DNA of 64,000 nt. Source: CBDBKL01 sp965116215 (GTDB lineage: Bacteria; Bdellovibrionota; Bdellovibrionia; Bdellovibrionales; JAKFYE01). The position numbers were made by a program, and so were the translations under genes. Location: the NCBI GenBank assembly GCA_965116215.1, contig OZ220494.1, forward strand, positions 1,760,587 through 1,824,586, read 5' to 3'. The notes beneath the pieces are model-generated. The model saw only the letters and a program-made list of their open reading frames with translations, did no database searches and had not been told where the DNA came from. Of this stretch, positions 48,901 to 59,000 are shown piece by piece; the first letter of the stretch is position 1, and every line of letters starts with the position of its first letter.

Positions 48901-49335
48901 CTTCGATCATCTCAAGATATTTCTTTTTTGATTGAAGACATCTCTCAGTTACAAAATTTAAGAGCAAAACACTTTTATGAGTTGTCTTATTGGTTTTATG
49001 ATCTGATATGGAGTACATTCCCACCTTTAGATGCACCCTTAATAGATTCTGTTGTGGAGTTTGTCAATAGACAGGATATTGATGTTATAATTCATTTTTT
49101 AAGAAGTGTTGGCTCGCCATCCATTAAGAGTTTTTATCAAATAGCCAGATGGCTAGATACAAATTGGAAATATGAAGAAGTGAATATGATGGCTAGAGTT
49201 TTGAATATATTGGCTAAAGAGGGATTGCTTCAGGGTTTGATTATAGATATTAAATACCTTATTCGAGTAGGTGAGGCTCGAAGAATTGTTGAAATGTTTA
49301 TTGATAATTTTGTGCCTGTTGAAAGTGAGTATTGA
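45982..49335 (+). CDS. Large hypothetical lipoprotein, 1117 aa
   Basis: I do not recognise this protein. It starts with a lipoprotein signal ending in VSLTGC (Cys22). The rest is dominated by predicted helices with many Leu, Phe, Ser and Glu residues, and no catalytic motif. Some stretches recur in style, such as LSQFLSDLDT, LNVLKPMSKDL and LIDGVERFIEN, suggesting a helical solenoid, but I cannot define a repeat. Three or four cysteines are scattered. A second exported protein is encoded 52 bases downstream, likely in the same transcript. Large lipoproteins of this kind are common in predatory and related deltaproteobacterial lineages. Confidence 0.75.
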   Translation: MLQIPMPIFSVFIGIVVSLTGCSQTLFPPRVHVSYGECENIRLGSTNAAFLEALNCLSQNNRSIHSFRDYVMGLSRVDPESESLIQLILGLQKQNLRRDFHEVIRGVGESGLLNVLSQFLSDLDTYSQRFHNGSIIDNIRAILQTPSHWEKASSFFKSDFLYWSIRKMAHTVPSESFGHILNRKWEHLFQQRHFHTILQSLATESLINVLKPMSKDLKGTERFIHTLGSGDKHTTPIFIFSGLVQFASTEVRCPRVRRNIPSYLNFLETQFQQRMSDGLAMRRFTMIEIPVFSTFVIQNCNVTPVERQGLQNGLQSLGQIVKSKSHGVLSLFLTAVKEEWGDFSKIGDIFNKTSAPFLEFFFSSITKANVEEDFVSALSDEYTYETHGAFRSWVQLLENEDVMRIINILGAYRDRYPVQFVNHLEELFGALQKALQSEYSTLYSLGHVLSKVSELVNLESQSGLYFVNTVQSEAFREFFDSLYTLEKSGELSGLLGFILEVNGYDQHLKPKVVRLPRVSLPKEESEENWGSGYHRCYQLRGGLFGSVDDFQRVFECFNADNEVPHLNEAIYLLKDNGQLDWFMNFLRNKLLVGTSFDQFISKLERDISSGEAVEFAKNLLNIPTSSRESLLLEDYFKDFQNSKQILWAFLSVLNSSHAPTAFEGLRELQALDAITPPLAVNRQIFYRTYGLFSEDLVQRLIDGVERFIENEHNNFLSLLEFKSEEVFGFLQSLKKSLSHNEIEKLVYGIEWAVSDLQKVKYWYGPEMDDYVEKTFTPLQRIEILMEVSDLELWPWLEPIGLGAEHFGTHAMGVFLNARTSLEALRSLKRKMEIGQIILKLSKKNRQRARNLKENFDILFEFESRGLTGVVHHFLKSSPKQSLNPFTHSQLIKHGFLGLHILYSNKRLKSSLRGLLTWLTLQSEKNLFVFSKRFSDYKKLIDLRAIEMNRLDALLTAAPFIFTSPELIGWAAKNLRSSQDISFLIEDISQLQNLRAKHFYELSYWFYDLIWSTFPPLDAPLIDSVVEFVNRQDIDVIIHFLRSVGSPSIKSFYQIARWLDTNWKYEEVNMMARVLNILAKEGLLQGLIIDIKYLIRVGEARRIVEMFIDNFVPVESEY

Positions 49336-49387
49336 ATAGAATGTAGACTCTTTTAGCTCTTTTAACATAGGGCAAGGAAATTAAATC

Positions 49388-49927
49388 TTGCAGGATTTAT
49401 CAATCAAGGATTATCCTATTTTTATGATTTTAAAGTTATTATTTATTTCAATTGTGAGCTTTGGGTCTATTATGCCAGTCGAAAAGCAGAAGTTGCTGCA
49501 ATCTGGATTTAATAAGAAAAATCGCTATTTTAATAAAGGTCATTTTTTAGGGGGTCAATATAGTAAGAATAATATTTTATTAGATCTTAGAAGAAAGTTT
49601 TACCCCAAGAAAAATGTTGAGAGACTTATTTTTGAAAATCAATCTAAAAGATTTGCTTTTTTTCATTTGACCAAAGAGAGTCAGTCCAGCCATGTTTTAT
49701 TTTTAAATATAGGGTCAAAGTTATCTAAGAATATAAGTCATGATGAATTGGAGCAGAGGGTGATAAAATCACCTCTTATAAAACATGTTGAGGTCACCAC
49801 GGACCCATTTGATGGAAACCTAAATGTTGTCCTAAGTTTATCAAAAGGGGTGGTCTTTGAAGTTTTTGAGATGGTGAAACGTGATAAGCCAGGGCGTTTG
49901 GTATTAGATTTGATGTTACAAAATTGA
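49388..49927 (+). CDS. Small exported protein with an AMIN-like C-terminus
   Basis: A 179-aa protein starting at a TTG with an AAGGA site nine bases before; an ATG at 49424 is an alternative and begins directly at the hydrophobic signal (MILKLLFISIVSFGSIM). The C-terminal part, with VVFEVFEMVKRDKPGRLVLDLML, resembles the end of AMIN domains, which target cell-wall enzymes to peptidoglycan. That is a weak match. It is encoded directly after the 1117-aa lipoprotein gene. Confidence 0.6.
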   Translation: MQDLSIKDYPIFMILKLLFISIVSFGSIMPVEKQKLLQSGFNKKNRYFNKGHFLGGQYSKNNILLDLRRKFYPKKNVERLIFENQSKRFAFFHLTKESQSSHVLFLNIGSKLSKNISHDELEQRVIKSPLIKHVEVTTDPFDGNLNVVLSLSKGVVFEVFEMVKRDKPGRLVLDLMLQN

Positions 49928-49986
49928 TCGCTTGTATTTTTCTATAAGAGTTTCAAAATAGAAACTCTGGTGAGGTCAGAGTTCAA

Positions 49987-51948
49987 CTATTTTAGCTTTT
50001 TAGGGGTGCTGCTTGTACCTCTTGTTTTCTCTCTTTTATTTCTTTTGATTTTGTATTTTTTGGGCCAAAGGGTTACGATTTTTACTTTGTCTTCTTTTAT
50101 TGTTACTATTTTTTGAGCTATTGTTCCTAGAGAATCATTGCGAGCAGTGACCTTGATTTTTTTATTGGCCGGGACTTGGTATTGTATAAGTGGAGGGGAT
50201 TCGGATACCTTTTTTTCATTTATATATATATCCGCATCATTAGGTTCCACTTTTACAGTTAAGAATCCTACTGCTGGGATTTTGTTGAGTATAGCTTCTA
50301 GCTTTTCTGCATCTTTAGTGACATAAACAATTTTTGTGTAGTTTTTATATCCTCTTTTCTTGAGTGTTATTTTTATTTTTTTGTTAGCTTCTATAAGAAT
50401 TTTATCGGGTGTAAAAGTAGGAGGCTGTATTTCAGCATCATTAATAAAAACCTTTGCTCCAGAAGGTTTGCTGTTCACTGAGTAATGGACCCTATTCATA
50501 ATTTTTGGCTCTGAGGAGCTCTCTTTTTTTCCACTAGTTAAACTGGCTTTTTCAATTGAGTCATCATGAGTTTTTAGAGCAAAATTGACGATTTTTTCTT
50601 GTATATGTTTTGAGTCTGGTGAGATTCCAATATAGTATGCACCAACGGCTATTAGTACAATAAAGATGATAGCAATAATTCCATGTGTAAATTTACTGCC
50701 TGTATTGTATTGAGAATGTGTCATCATAAACTGAGAGTCATCATATCTTACTTGGTCAGGATTGGACTGAGAAGATACAGGGTTTCCATATTTACCGGGA
50801 TTGTTATTTTTGTCTTTAGGCATTTCCACTTCTAGATTGCTATTGGTAAGATCTGCGTTACTTAGCATTTCAGAATGCCTTTGGGAGGAGTTCTTTTTTT
50901 CTGTTTTTGAATGTTCAAACGAAAGGGTATGGGTTCCTTCTTTTATAAAAGTTGTTGTTTCTTTTGTTAGGGGTAGTTGTATTTTTCCATATTTGATCAG
51001 TTTTTTTCGAATATTTTCCCTTTCTTTTGCAAAGAGAGTTTTGATAAATTTAGAAAAATCATGAACTGTAAAATCTGGATATTGTCGATTTAAAAATTTA
51101 TTTAGATCTCTATGGAGTTCATCTGCTGATTGATATCTTAAGGATCGGTCACGGGTTAAGGCTTTATTGGTAATACGTTCAAGTTCAGATGGAATATCTG
51201 GATTGAGAGATTGTAATCTAGGTATATGACATTCTCGAATTCTTCGAAGAGTGTTGACTTCATTATTTGATATGAAAAGACGTTTTCCGGAGAGGAGTTC
51301 CCAGAGTACAATTCCAAGAGAGAAGATATCAGTTCTATTATCAACTTTAAACCCATCAACTTGTTCAGGGCTCATATATCCAAATTTACCTTTCAGGGTG
51401 CCTGCAATTGTATTTTCAATTTTACTTTCTGCCTTTGCTATTCCAAAATCTACAATTTTCACTTCACCTTCATAATTGACCATGATGTTTTGTGGGCTCA
51501 TATCTCTGTGAATGATGTTGAGAGGGTTTCCAGTTGTTCCACTGACACATCTATGAGCATAACTCAAGCCTCTAGAAATTTCGTTTATGATATAAACTAT
51601 TTGATCAATAGAGAGGAATTCTTGGGATTTATTAATTCTATTAAGAATTTTTCTTAAATTATGACCTTGTACAAATTCCATCGAAAGATAAAATCGTCCC
51701 TTTTCTTCTGCAAATTCAAAAATGGAAACGACATTTGAGTGTGAGAGGTGAATAGCAATCTTGGCTTCTTCCTTAAACATTCGAATGAATTCTTGATTCC
51801 GGGAAAACTCTGGAAGTATCCTTTTGATAGCTATGAATTTAGAAACATTCTCTGCGCCTTGGGTTTTTGCTAGAAATATTTCAGCCATGCCTCCGCTAGC
51901 TATTTTTTCAAAAAGTATGTATTTTCCAAACTGTGTCGTCTTTGGCAC
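49987..51948 (-). CDS. Membrane Ser/Thr protein kinase with two C-terminal PEGA domains
   Basis: A eukaryote-like (Hanks-type) kinase of 653 aa. The kinase domain (7-310) has the glycine loop IASGGMAEIF, catalytic lysine AIKR (Lys42), HRDMSPQN (147-154), DFG (167-169) and the YMSPEQ activation-end motif, so it should be active. A Ser/Asn-rich linker follows, then one membrane helix (about 420-440, IIAIIFIVLIAVGAYYIG). Outside the membrane are two PEGA domains (VNSKPSGAKVFINDAEI, and VKVEPNDADIYINEKKV), often linked to envelope binding. The C-terminal tail is strongly basic. The start is a GTG with AGGAG upstream. It is divergent from coaE across 78 bases. Confidence 0.93.
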   Translation of the reverse strand: MPKTTQFGKYILFEKIASGGMAEIFLAKTQGAENVSKFIAIKRILPEFSRNQEFIRMFKEEAKIAIHLSHSNVVSIFEFAEEKGRFYLSMEFVQGHNLRKILNRINKSQEFLSIDQIVYIINEISRGLSYAHRCVSGTTGNPLNIIHRDMSPQNIMVNYEGEVKIVDFGIAKAESKIENTIAGTLKGKFGYMSPEQVDGFKVDNRTDIFSLGIVLWELLSGKRLFISNNEVNTLRRIRECHIPRLQSLNPDIPSELERITNKALTRDRSLRYQSADELHRDLNKFLNRQYPDFTVHDFSKFIKTLFAKERENIRKKLIKYGKIQLPLTKETTTFIKEGTHTLSFEHSKTEKKNSSQRHSEMLSNADLTNSNLEVEMPKDKNNNPGKYGNPVSSQSNPDQVRYDDSQFMMTHSQYNTGSKFTHGIIAIIFIVLIAVGAYYIGISPDSKHIQEKIVNFALKTHDDSIEKASLTSGKKESSSEPKIMNRVHYSVNSKPSGAKVFINDAEIQPPTFTPDKILIEANKKIKITLKKRGYKNYTKIVYVTKDAEKLEAILNKIPAVGFLTVKVEPNDADIYINEKKVSESPPLIQYQVPANKKIKVTARNDSLGTIAQKIVTIKEDKVKIVTLWPKKYKIKRNKREKTRGTSSTPKKLK

Positions 51949-52026
51949 CTTTGCTCCTGAGGCCTTAACTTGTCATAACCTTTGTCGGAAAAAGAGATGT
52001 AAGTCTTTAAAAAATAGGGGTGTTTT

Positions 52027-52608
52027 ATGAAATGGATAGGTTTAACAGGTGGTATTGCAACAGGTAAGTCCACAGTCGCCAAGATTTTAAGGGAATATTC
52101 TGAGTTTGTTATTGACGCCGATAAGATTGTTCATCACCTTTTAAAACCAAAACAGTTGGGATATCAAAGAGTTATAGAGCAGTTCCCATTTGTTTTAAGG
52201 GATGGCACTCTTGATCGTGCGGAGTTGGCAAGATGTGTTTTTAATGATTCTTTAAAGAGAAGGCGTCTTGAGTCTATTCTGCACCCTTTGGTGCAAGATC
52301 AGGTTTGCCATAAGAGAGGTTCTTTAGAAAAAAGTGGTGTGGCCAGAGCCTTTTATGATGTTCCACTGTTATTTGAGAAAAATATGGGGGAGGAATTTGA
52401 TGATACGGTACTTATCTCTTGTTCTCTGGATTTACAGAAAGAGAGAATGAGGAAAAGAAATCAATGGACAGAAGAGGATATTCAAATGCGTTTAAACGTT
52501 CAGATGCCAATGGAGGAAAAGAAAAAGAGGGCTAATTATATAATTGAAAATAATGGATCGCTTGAGTGCCTTAGAGTTCAAGTTGAAGACCTACTTCATC
52601 GAATATAG
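52027..52608 (+). CDS. coaE: Dephospho-CoA kinase
   Basis: CoaE makes the last step of coenzyme A synthesis, phosphorylating the 3'-hydroxyl of dephospho-CoA. The 193-aa protein has the P-loop LTGGIATGKSTVAK, then VIDADKIVHHLL, the family YDVPLLFE motif, and a C-terminal RANYIIENNGS. Length is usual. Start ATG at 52027. The gene is followed by a palindromic repeat. Confidence 0.95.
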   Translation: MKWIGLTGGIATGKSTVAKILREYSEFVIDADKIVHHLLKPKQLGYQRVIEQFPFVLRDGTLDRAELARCVFNDSLKRRRLESILHPLVQDQVCHKRGSLEKSGVARAFYDVPLLFEKNMGEEFDDTVLISCSLDLQKERMRKRNQWTEEDIQMRLNVQMPMEEKKKRANYIIENNGSLECLRVQVEDLLHRI

Positions 52609-52716
52609 ATAGAAGCTTTTCATAGGGACACTTTCTTTAAGTCTTCAAAAAATTCAGGTCGCTTTTAATGCTATAGATCCAGTTTTTCTCTGAGAATTGG
52701 ATTTGTGGAGTGAGTC

Positions 52717-52912
52717 AGTAGGAAGAGTTTTTCTTAATGCTTTCAAAAGCTCAAACAACTCTGAGGTTCGCAGGCTCGTCTCCGCCGCAGGCTAAAAGCG
52801 CAAGCTAGATAGTGCTCGATGCAGTCAAGCATAGAATAAACGATCTTTCCACGAATACGCCCTGCGCCTCAGAAAACTCGTTTTGAAAGCATTAAGAAAA
52901 ACTCTTCCTACT
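52717..52912. repeat. Palindromic intergenic repeat, full-length copy
   Basis: The ends, 52717-52748 and 52881-52912, are a perfect 32-base inverted repeat (arm begins AGTAGGAAGAGTTTTTCTTA). The 132-base interior is itself partly self-complementary and holds the core GCTCGATGCAGTCAAGCATAG shared with the cluster at 8139-8590. Between coaE and the addB-like gene, both on the plus strand. No open frame of note lies inside, so it resembles a MITE or a large REP-like hairpin element. Confidence 0.9.
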
Positions 52913-52946
52913 TGAATCTTCTTTTAAGGCAGAGAAAAGAAGTTGA

Positions 52947-55900
52947 ATGTGTATTCAGTCCTCAATTAGTATGGGATCTATGATTCAAATTCATAAGGTG
53001 AATTCCCCTGATGATAAAGAAAAGTATATAGATGCTTTTGATCCTGAAAACCAAACATGGCTAGTCGCTGATTTGATGTCAAAGAAAAGGTATCAAGAGA
53101 CATTTTTAAAAAAGAATGTCTTATTGGAGGGGCATTCTGTTTTAAGGATGAGTGAATTTTGGACAAACTTATATAAACTGAGTTCATTAAAGTATAGGTG
53201 TATTAGTCGTTTTTTAGCTCAAATGAAAATTCAACAAAAATTAAAGGAATTAAATATCCAACAACCAGGTGCTGCGAAGGTGATCTTAAATTATATAGAT
53301 CAGTTTTTACCTGTGATTTCTCATCCGCATGGGTCGGAGCGGATGAAGGAGTGGTTAAAGGGGAATGTTTTTGCTTCTGAACGGTGGGGTAGCTGGTTTA
53401 ATTATTCTTCTCGATTTTTCAATCAATTAAAAGGTGAAAATTCTATTATATCCTCCTGGATGCCTGCGCTACTTTTATATGAAGTCAATGTTGAATCATT
53501 ATGGAAACGTTCTTTAATTATTGATGTCGGTCCTTATTTACATGAAGTTGAAGCTGAGCTTTTGATACAAATGAGTCGATTTATAAATGTTCAGTTATTC
53601 ATGCCGGATCCATCATGGGGTGCAGAATATCAGGGTGAGGTGTTACAGTCGTATTCTATTATTCATCAAAATCAACATTCCAAAGAACCTGTAAGAGAAG
53701 TGAGTGAAGGGTTAGATCGTAGTCCAACTCACTCTTTTCCAGTTATAAATAAGGATTTTTCTAAAGAGAACATAGAAGGTTTAGATAATAATTTAAAAAG
53801 CGGTTTAGGTGTTCATCAGAGACAAGTGCAAAGTTCTAAGAGGAGTCATCATGCTCTTTGGCAAACTCAGAGGTTTGAATGTGCTTTATCTGAAGTCAAG
53901 TTGACTATCTCTCAGGTGCGCTCTTGGTTAGCTGCTGGCGTACCCTATGAACATATAGCTATTATGGCCCCTGATATTGGTTACTATTGGCCAATATTAA
54001 AAATTTATTCAGATGTTGAAGGCCTTATTTTAAAAAGAAGAAGAGCGTCCGCTCTTTTATCTTTTCCACAGATTCATCATTGGCTTTCTCAGATAGAAAT
54101 AAGAATTAGAAAATATGATTTTTCCTATATTGAAATGGCCTCTTATTATAAAGAGACCCCTTTGGAGAGGAGGTACAGTGACTTTAAGAAAAAGTATCTC
54201 AACCTTTACGATAGAAGAGAGCTGGCCGGATGTATTCATGATAAGAAAGATGTTTTTATTGAACTCAATAAGAAAATAAAATTTAAAGAGTTTTTAATCT
54301 GGGCTTTGAGTTTATCAAAAAATATTCCCTTTGAGCTATTAGAAAAACAGCTTCAAAAAATGATAGGTGATGTTTCTGAGCAAGATCAGTTTTATCCTGT
54401 AGAGTGGCTGAACTATCTGGAAAATTCTTTATCTTTTTCTGAAAAAGAAATGTCAAACGAGAGCATAGAAGGTATCCCCATCTGTGATATTGCATCAGGT
54501 GAAAGAATTGGGGCTTCACATATCATTTTAATGGGGCTTTCAGAAAGTCCATTGAGAACCTCTCGTAAAACGGCGGTTCTTCATGACGATATTAAGAAGA
54601 TTGGTCATCAAATAGGATTTTTAGTTCCTCTTTCTGATATGTTAGATTTAGAATTTCAAGTGCGATGGATTGTGGAGTCAAAGAATATTAAAGAGGTGTA
54701 TTTTAATTTTTCTGAAACGGATTTTGAAGGAAAGATTTTAAATCCATCGTATCTCTGGCAAAAAATATGTTTTGAAGATATATCTAAAAAGCAAAGTGCC
54801 TCTCTTGATTTAGAGCCGAAGGACTATCAAGATTTGCCATTGGGCTCACGATCAACTACAGCAGGGGTGGAAGGTCTTTCTAGTCATTGTGCAGTGAGTG
54901 TCTTAGGAAAGGAGCAGAATTCTAAAGGTCATCAAAATTCATTGGGACGGACTGTTTTAGATTTCCAGCAAGAAATGTTTAGAGATTTTATGCAATTAAA
55001 AAACATGAAGAATCTGGATCAGGGTTTTTTCAATGAAAGTAGGGATTTAAAAGAGAAAATAGAATCATCAAATTATTGTAGAATTGATGATGGCTTTCAG
55101 TATTCTTTGTCGCCATCATCGCTACAGGATTTTAAGAAGTGTCCCTTTATTTTTTCTGCAAAAAAGATGTATGGATTAAAATCAGACTCTAAATGGGATA
55201 TAGATCTGGATCCTATAAATAGAGGGAGCTTAGTTCATAAACTATTTTCTAGGCTGCTTGAAAAATTAAATCATCAGTGGAGTAATAAAGACATCTTTGA
55301 AGTCATTGAAGAGTGTCGAAAGAATATAAAGTTTCCTGTCAAGTCTTCATCTGTTTGGAATTGGCAGAGAAAAAGATATTTGAATATAGCTAAGGATTTC
55401 ATTAATTTTGAAAGGGCGTGGAGAAAGGAGTATACGGATCTTACGACGGAAAAAGGGGAAGTGCATGTGGAGGGTTATATTGACTCTAAAACAGGTGAGT
55501 TTTTAAAGTCGCAAAAGCAGGCAGCTATTTTGTTTAAGGGAAGTATAGATAGAGTGGATAAAAATAAGAAGGGAGAATGCGTTGTTATAGATTATAAATT
55601 TTCAAAATCTAGCTATCGTCAGTGGAAATCGTGGGAAAAACATAATGAATGGCAATTGATGTTCTACTCTATGGCTGTTGAAGCGGGTCTTGCAGAAACT
55701 GATGCACAATCTGTATTGGGTGCAGTGTATTTTTTTGTTCATCCTCTTTTAAGAAGGGATTATGGTTTTTTAAACAAAGAAAAAACAGGAGGTCTGTTTC
55801 CAGATGAGAGAATGAAAAAAGAGATATATGAAGTATTGAAGCAGAAAAACAAAGGCATGGATTATTCAAAAAGAGAGAGTGAATATATAAATGAGGAAGA

Positions 55901-56051
55901 GCTTTTAGTTTGCCAATCTCAATTTAAAAACTATCTTGTCAGCACAATAGCGGAAATAAATAGAGGAGATTTTACTCCAAAGCCTGAAAAGATCGCAGAC
56001 TGTGATAAGTGTGAATGGAGAAATATATGCAGGGCCCCTCATCTCAACTAA
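52947..56051 (+). CDS. addB: AddB-like subunit of a helicase-nuclease (PD-(D/E)XK with 4Fe-4S)
   Basis: A 1034-aa protein ending in a RecB-family nuclease domain: GSLVHKLFSRLLEKL, then GSIDRVDK and VVIDYKFSK (catalytic Asp and Lys), QLMFYSMA. Four cysteines match the AddB iron-sulfur clasp: one at FKKCPF (residue 732) and CDKCEWRNIC at the C-terminus (CxxCx5C). AddB pairs with AddA to resect double-strand breaks. The N-terminal two thirds are poorly conserved and lack a clear Walker A, as in many proteobacterial AddB. Two low-complexity insertions occur (about 235-305 and 625-680). The addA-like gene starts inside its 3' end. Confidence 0.85.
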   Translation: MCIQSSISMGSMIQIHKVNSPDDKEKYIDAFDPENQTWLVADLMSKKRYQETFLKKNVLLEGHSVLRMSEFWTNLYKLSSLKYRCISRFLAQMKIQQKLKELNIQQPGAAKVILNYIDQFLPVISHPHGSERMKEWLKGNVFASERWGSWFNYSSRFFNQLKGENSIISSWMPALLLYEVNVESLWKRSLIIDVGPYLHEVEAELLIQMSRFINVQLFMPDPSWGAEYQGEVLQSYSIIHQNQHSKEPVREVSEGLDRSPTHSFPVINKDFSKENIEGLDNNLKSGLGVHQRQVQSSKRSHHALWQTQRFECALSEVKLTISQVRSWLAAGVPYEHIAIMAPDIGYYWPILKIYSDVEGLILKRRRASALLSFPQIHHWLSQIEIRIRKYDFSYIEMASYYKETPLERRYSDFKKKYLNLYDRRELAGCIHDKKDVFIELNKKIKFKEFLIWALSLSKNIPFELLEKQLQKMIGDVSEQDQFYPVEWLNYLENSLSFSEKEMSNESIEGIPICDIASGERIGASHIILMGLSESPLRTSRKTAVLHDDIKKIGHQIGFLVPLSDMLDLEFQVRWIVESKNIKEVYFNFSETDFEGKILNPSYLWQKICFEDISKKQSASLDLEPKDYQDLPLGSRSTTAGVEGLSSHCAVSVLGKEQNSKGHQNSLGRTVLDFQQEMFRDFMQLKNMKNLDQGFFNESRDLKEKIESSNYCRIDDGFQYSLSPSSLQDFKKCPFIFSAKKMYGLKSDSKWDIDLDPINRGSLVHKLFSRLLEKLNHQWSNKDIFEVIEECRKNIKFPVKSSSVWNWQRKRYLNIAKDFINFERAWRKEYTDLTTEKGEVHVEGYIDSKTGEFLKSQKQAAILFKGSIDRVDKNKKGECVVIDYKFSKSSYRQWKSWEKHNEWQLMFYSMAVEAGLAETDAQSVLGAVYFFVHPLLRRDYGFLNKEKTGGLFPDERMKKEIYEVLKQKNKGMDYSKRESEYINEEELLVCQSQFKNYLVSTIAEINRGDFTPKPEKIADCDKCEWRNICRAPHLN

Positions 56052-59000
56052 AAAGATCGATCATTTATAGTGCAGCAGCGGGTGCAGGAAAGACGACTCA
56101 ACTTGTGGATCGTGTTTTTACATTTGCAGAGGTATTTTATAAAGAACATGATCGGTATCCTCGTATTATTGTGGCGACTTTTACTCGAAAGGCCACTCAG
56201 GAGTTGAGGGAAAGATTAAGAAAAAGAGCTATAGAGAGCGGTTCTCAGGGTTTCATACAATTTACGTTATCTAAAAATAATTTAATGATTAAAACTATTG
56301 ATGGGGTATTGCAGCTTCTCATAAGAAGATATGGAATGCATTTAGGGATAGATTCTGATTTTCGTTTTATTACTGGGAGAGAAAAAAAACGAGAAGCTAA
56401 GAAAATTCTTAAAGAGCTGATTGAGTCTTGCGAAAAATTTTCTAGTTTGTTGGAGGATTATACATTAGAGGAACTCACCGATTGTTTCATTGAACTAGAA
56501 AGACGAATGCTTCTGTCGTCTTTAGAGTGGTCTTTTTATAGATTTCCAGATTTAGAAGATCGAGCATGGAGGGATTATCATCATAAAGTGAAAGAACCTC
56601 TTGGCGGAGTTCTGAAGGATCTGGAGTGTTGTGATCATTTAAATAAATCATGGGAAAAATTAAAAAAACAATTTGAAGAATTATATGAAAAGAGTTCTTG
56701 GAAAAAGAGTGAGCGTATCCAAAGAGACGATTCTTTTAAACAAAAAGAGAATGAAGTCTCATGGTCTGACTTTTATAAAAATATTAAGGATATCGAAATT
56801 AAAAAGTGTCGATGGAGTAAGGACTCTGCTGTGTCTAAAGAATTAAAAGTTCGAGTCGACTCTATTATAGATGAGCTAAAGAGATTTGATGATAAATATG
56901 ATATTGATTTTTGGAAAAGGGCAGAGCAAGGGCATAAGGTTTTTCAGGAGCTTTCAAGGGAGTTTCATTCTCGATTATGGGATTATCGATTACAGCAGGG
57001 TTGTTTAACAGAGGAGGATTTGGGGCCCATCGGTAGATATTTATTAAAAAAGTATCCTAAATTGGCTGAAAGTTTTTCTCAAGAGTGGGATTATTGGTTG
57101 ATTGACGAATTTCAAGATATTAGCCCCGATCAAGTAGAGATATTAAAAGTATTAGTGGGCACATGTCCTCAGTTTATTGTGGGAGATTCTCAGCAGAGTA
57201 TTTATTTGTTTAGGGGCGCAAGACCTGATGTGTTCCGTCAAAAAATAGGAGACGTCGAATCACTTAAGGGCGAAGTGAAGGAGATGTCTGTCAACTATAG
57301 ATCGATTCCTCCATTGGTTGCCTTTATCAATCAGTTATTTCAAAAATTGAATCCTAAGCAATTTAAAAAAATGTTTTCAGAAGAGAAAAAGTTATTAGAT
57401 CCTAATAAAAATGTGGCTAACTTTTATATTGGAGAGAAAAAGAAAGAAAAGTTGAGTCACGGGGGGGAATTGGCAGAAAATTTTGAGGAGAAAGGAGGAA
57501 CCAAATCAGATATTAAAGGGGAGGAGGAAGGCCGTCATAAAATAGAGAATGAGAAAATAAGCACAGAACAAGAAATGGATTTTATTCGAAGAGAAATAAA
57601 CAGGCTTTTTGAAAAAAATCCTGAAAAACAGATTGCAGTTTTATGTCAAACAAATCAACAGGTCAAAGTGGTGGATAGGTTTTTATCTCAATCGGGTTTG
57701 GTGACTCAGATATTTTCTTCTGGAGTTTTTGGAAAACGACGTGAGATACAGGATCTTATACAAATTATAAAGGTTTTAGTGAATCCATATGACGATTTTT
57801 CTTTAGTTGGTGTTTTAAGATCTCCCTGGTTTTTTGTTGATGAGGCTGTCTTAGTTCAGTTTATAGGGCGTAAAAAGAGTTTATGGAGTGAGATCAAAAA
57901 TAGGAATATCAATAGTATTGAGCTTTTAAAATCCTATCAAGAAAAGGCCCAAAAAGTGGGTTTAACAGAAACTTTAGTAGAGATTATTATTGAAAGAGGG
58001 TTATTAAAATCGTCATTGGCTCTTGACCCTACGGGACAGAGAGAGGCTAATATTTGTAAATTTATCAGCCTATTACAACTTGAGGATCATCGCTCTGGTT
58101 TTAACTGTCTAGAATTTATCTCCAATATGGAATTGGATAACAAAGAAGAAGACGCTGTTTCTTCAGTTGTCTCTCAAAGAGTCCGTATTATGACGATTCA
58201 CAAGGCAAAGGGCTTGCAATTTGATTATGTGTTTATTCCCTTTATCCATAAAAAATCTTCCCAAAGTCAGTCGGAGCTGTTGGATTTCAATGAAGATGAC
58301 AATAAGTATGGTTTGAAAGTGAAAATGCCCCTTGCTCTGTCTTCTAACCTTGACCCTCATAAGAGAGAGTCTTTGCCCCCTATAGATGCTTGGCGAGGGA
58401 AAAGATCTCAATGGGAGTCAGATGAGCGAGAACGATTGTTTTATGTGGCTGTAACAAGGGCCAAAGAAGAAGTTTGGATCACAGGAAGGGGAAAGTGCGA
58501 AGGAGGTTCTATATTAGAAAAAATCAATGCTTCAGGTTTCTTTAACGACTCCAATTTTGATAGGGATGTTCTGTCTATAGATCGGAGATCTTCATTGAGT
58601 GAGAAGATGTGTTTAGAACAGAAGACTGTGGAAAAGATGGGGATGACAAAGATCAATCTAGAGGGTCAGAGACGAAAATGTCATGACTTTACGTATACTT
58701 TTTTTCATGAGCTTAATGGGGGAGCGGTTTTTTTGGAAAAGGAGAAGCCTTTCAGTGAAGACAGGGATTTTTTAACTGATAAGGGGGAGAAAGAAAATAG
58801 GGTGTCTAAACCTAAATTAAAACCTATAGAGTGGGGATGGAGATCTTGTTTAGCTCAGTTTCAATCAGTGAGTGATTTAGTTAGACAGAGTGGGGATGGA
58901 GAGGGGAGTTCTCAACAAAAGGGGTTTAAAGATTTTATGTCTTCTCGTAGTGTAAGACCCGCTGATAAAATAAATTATATAGAAAAAACTTTGAAGGGGT

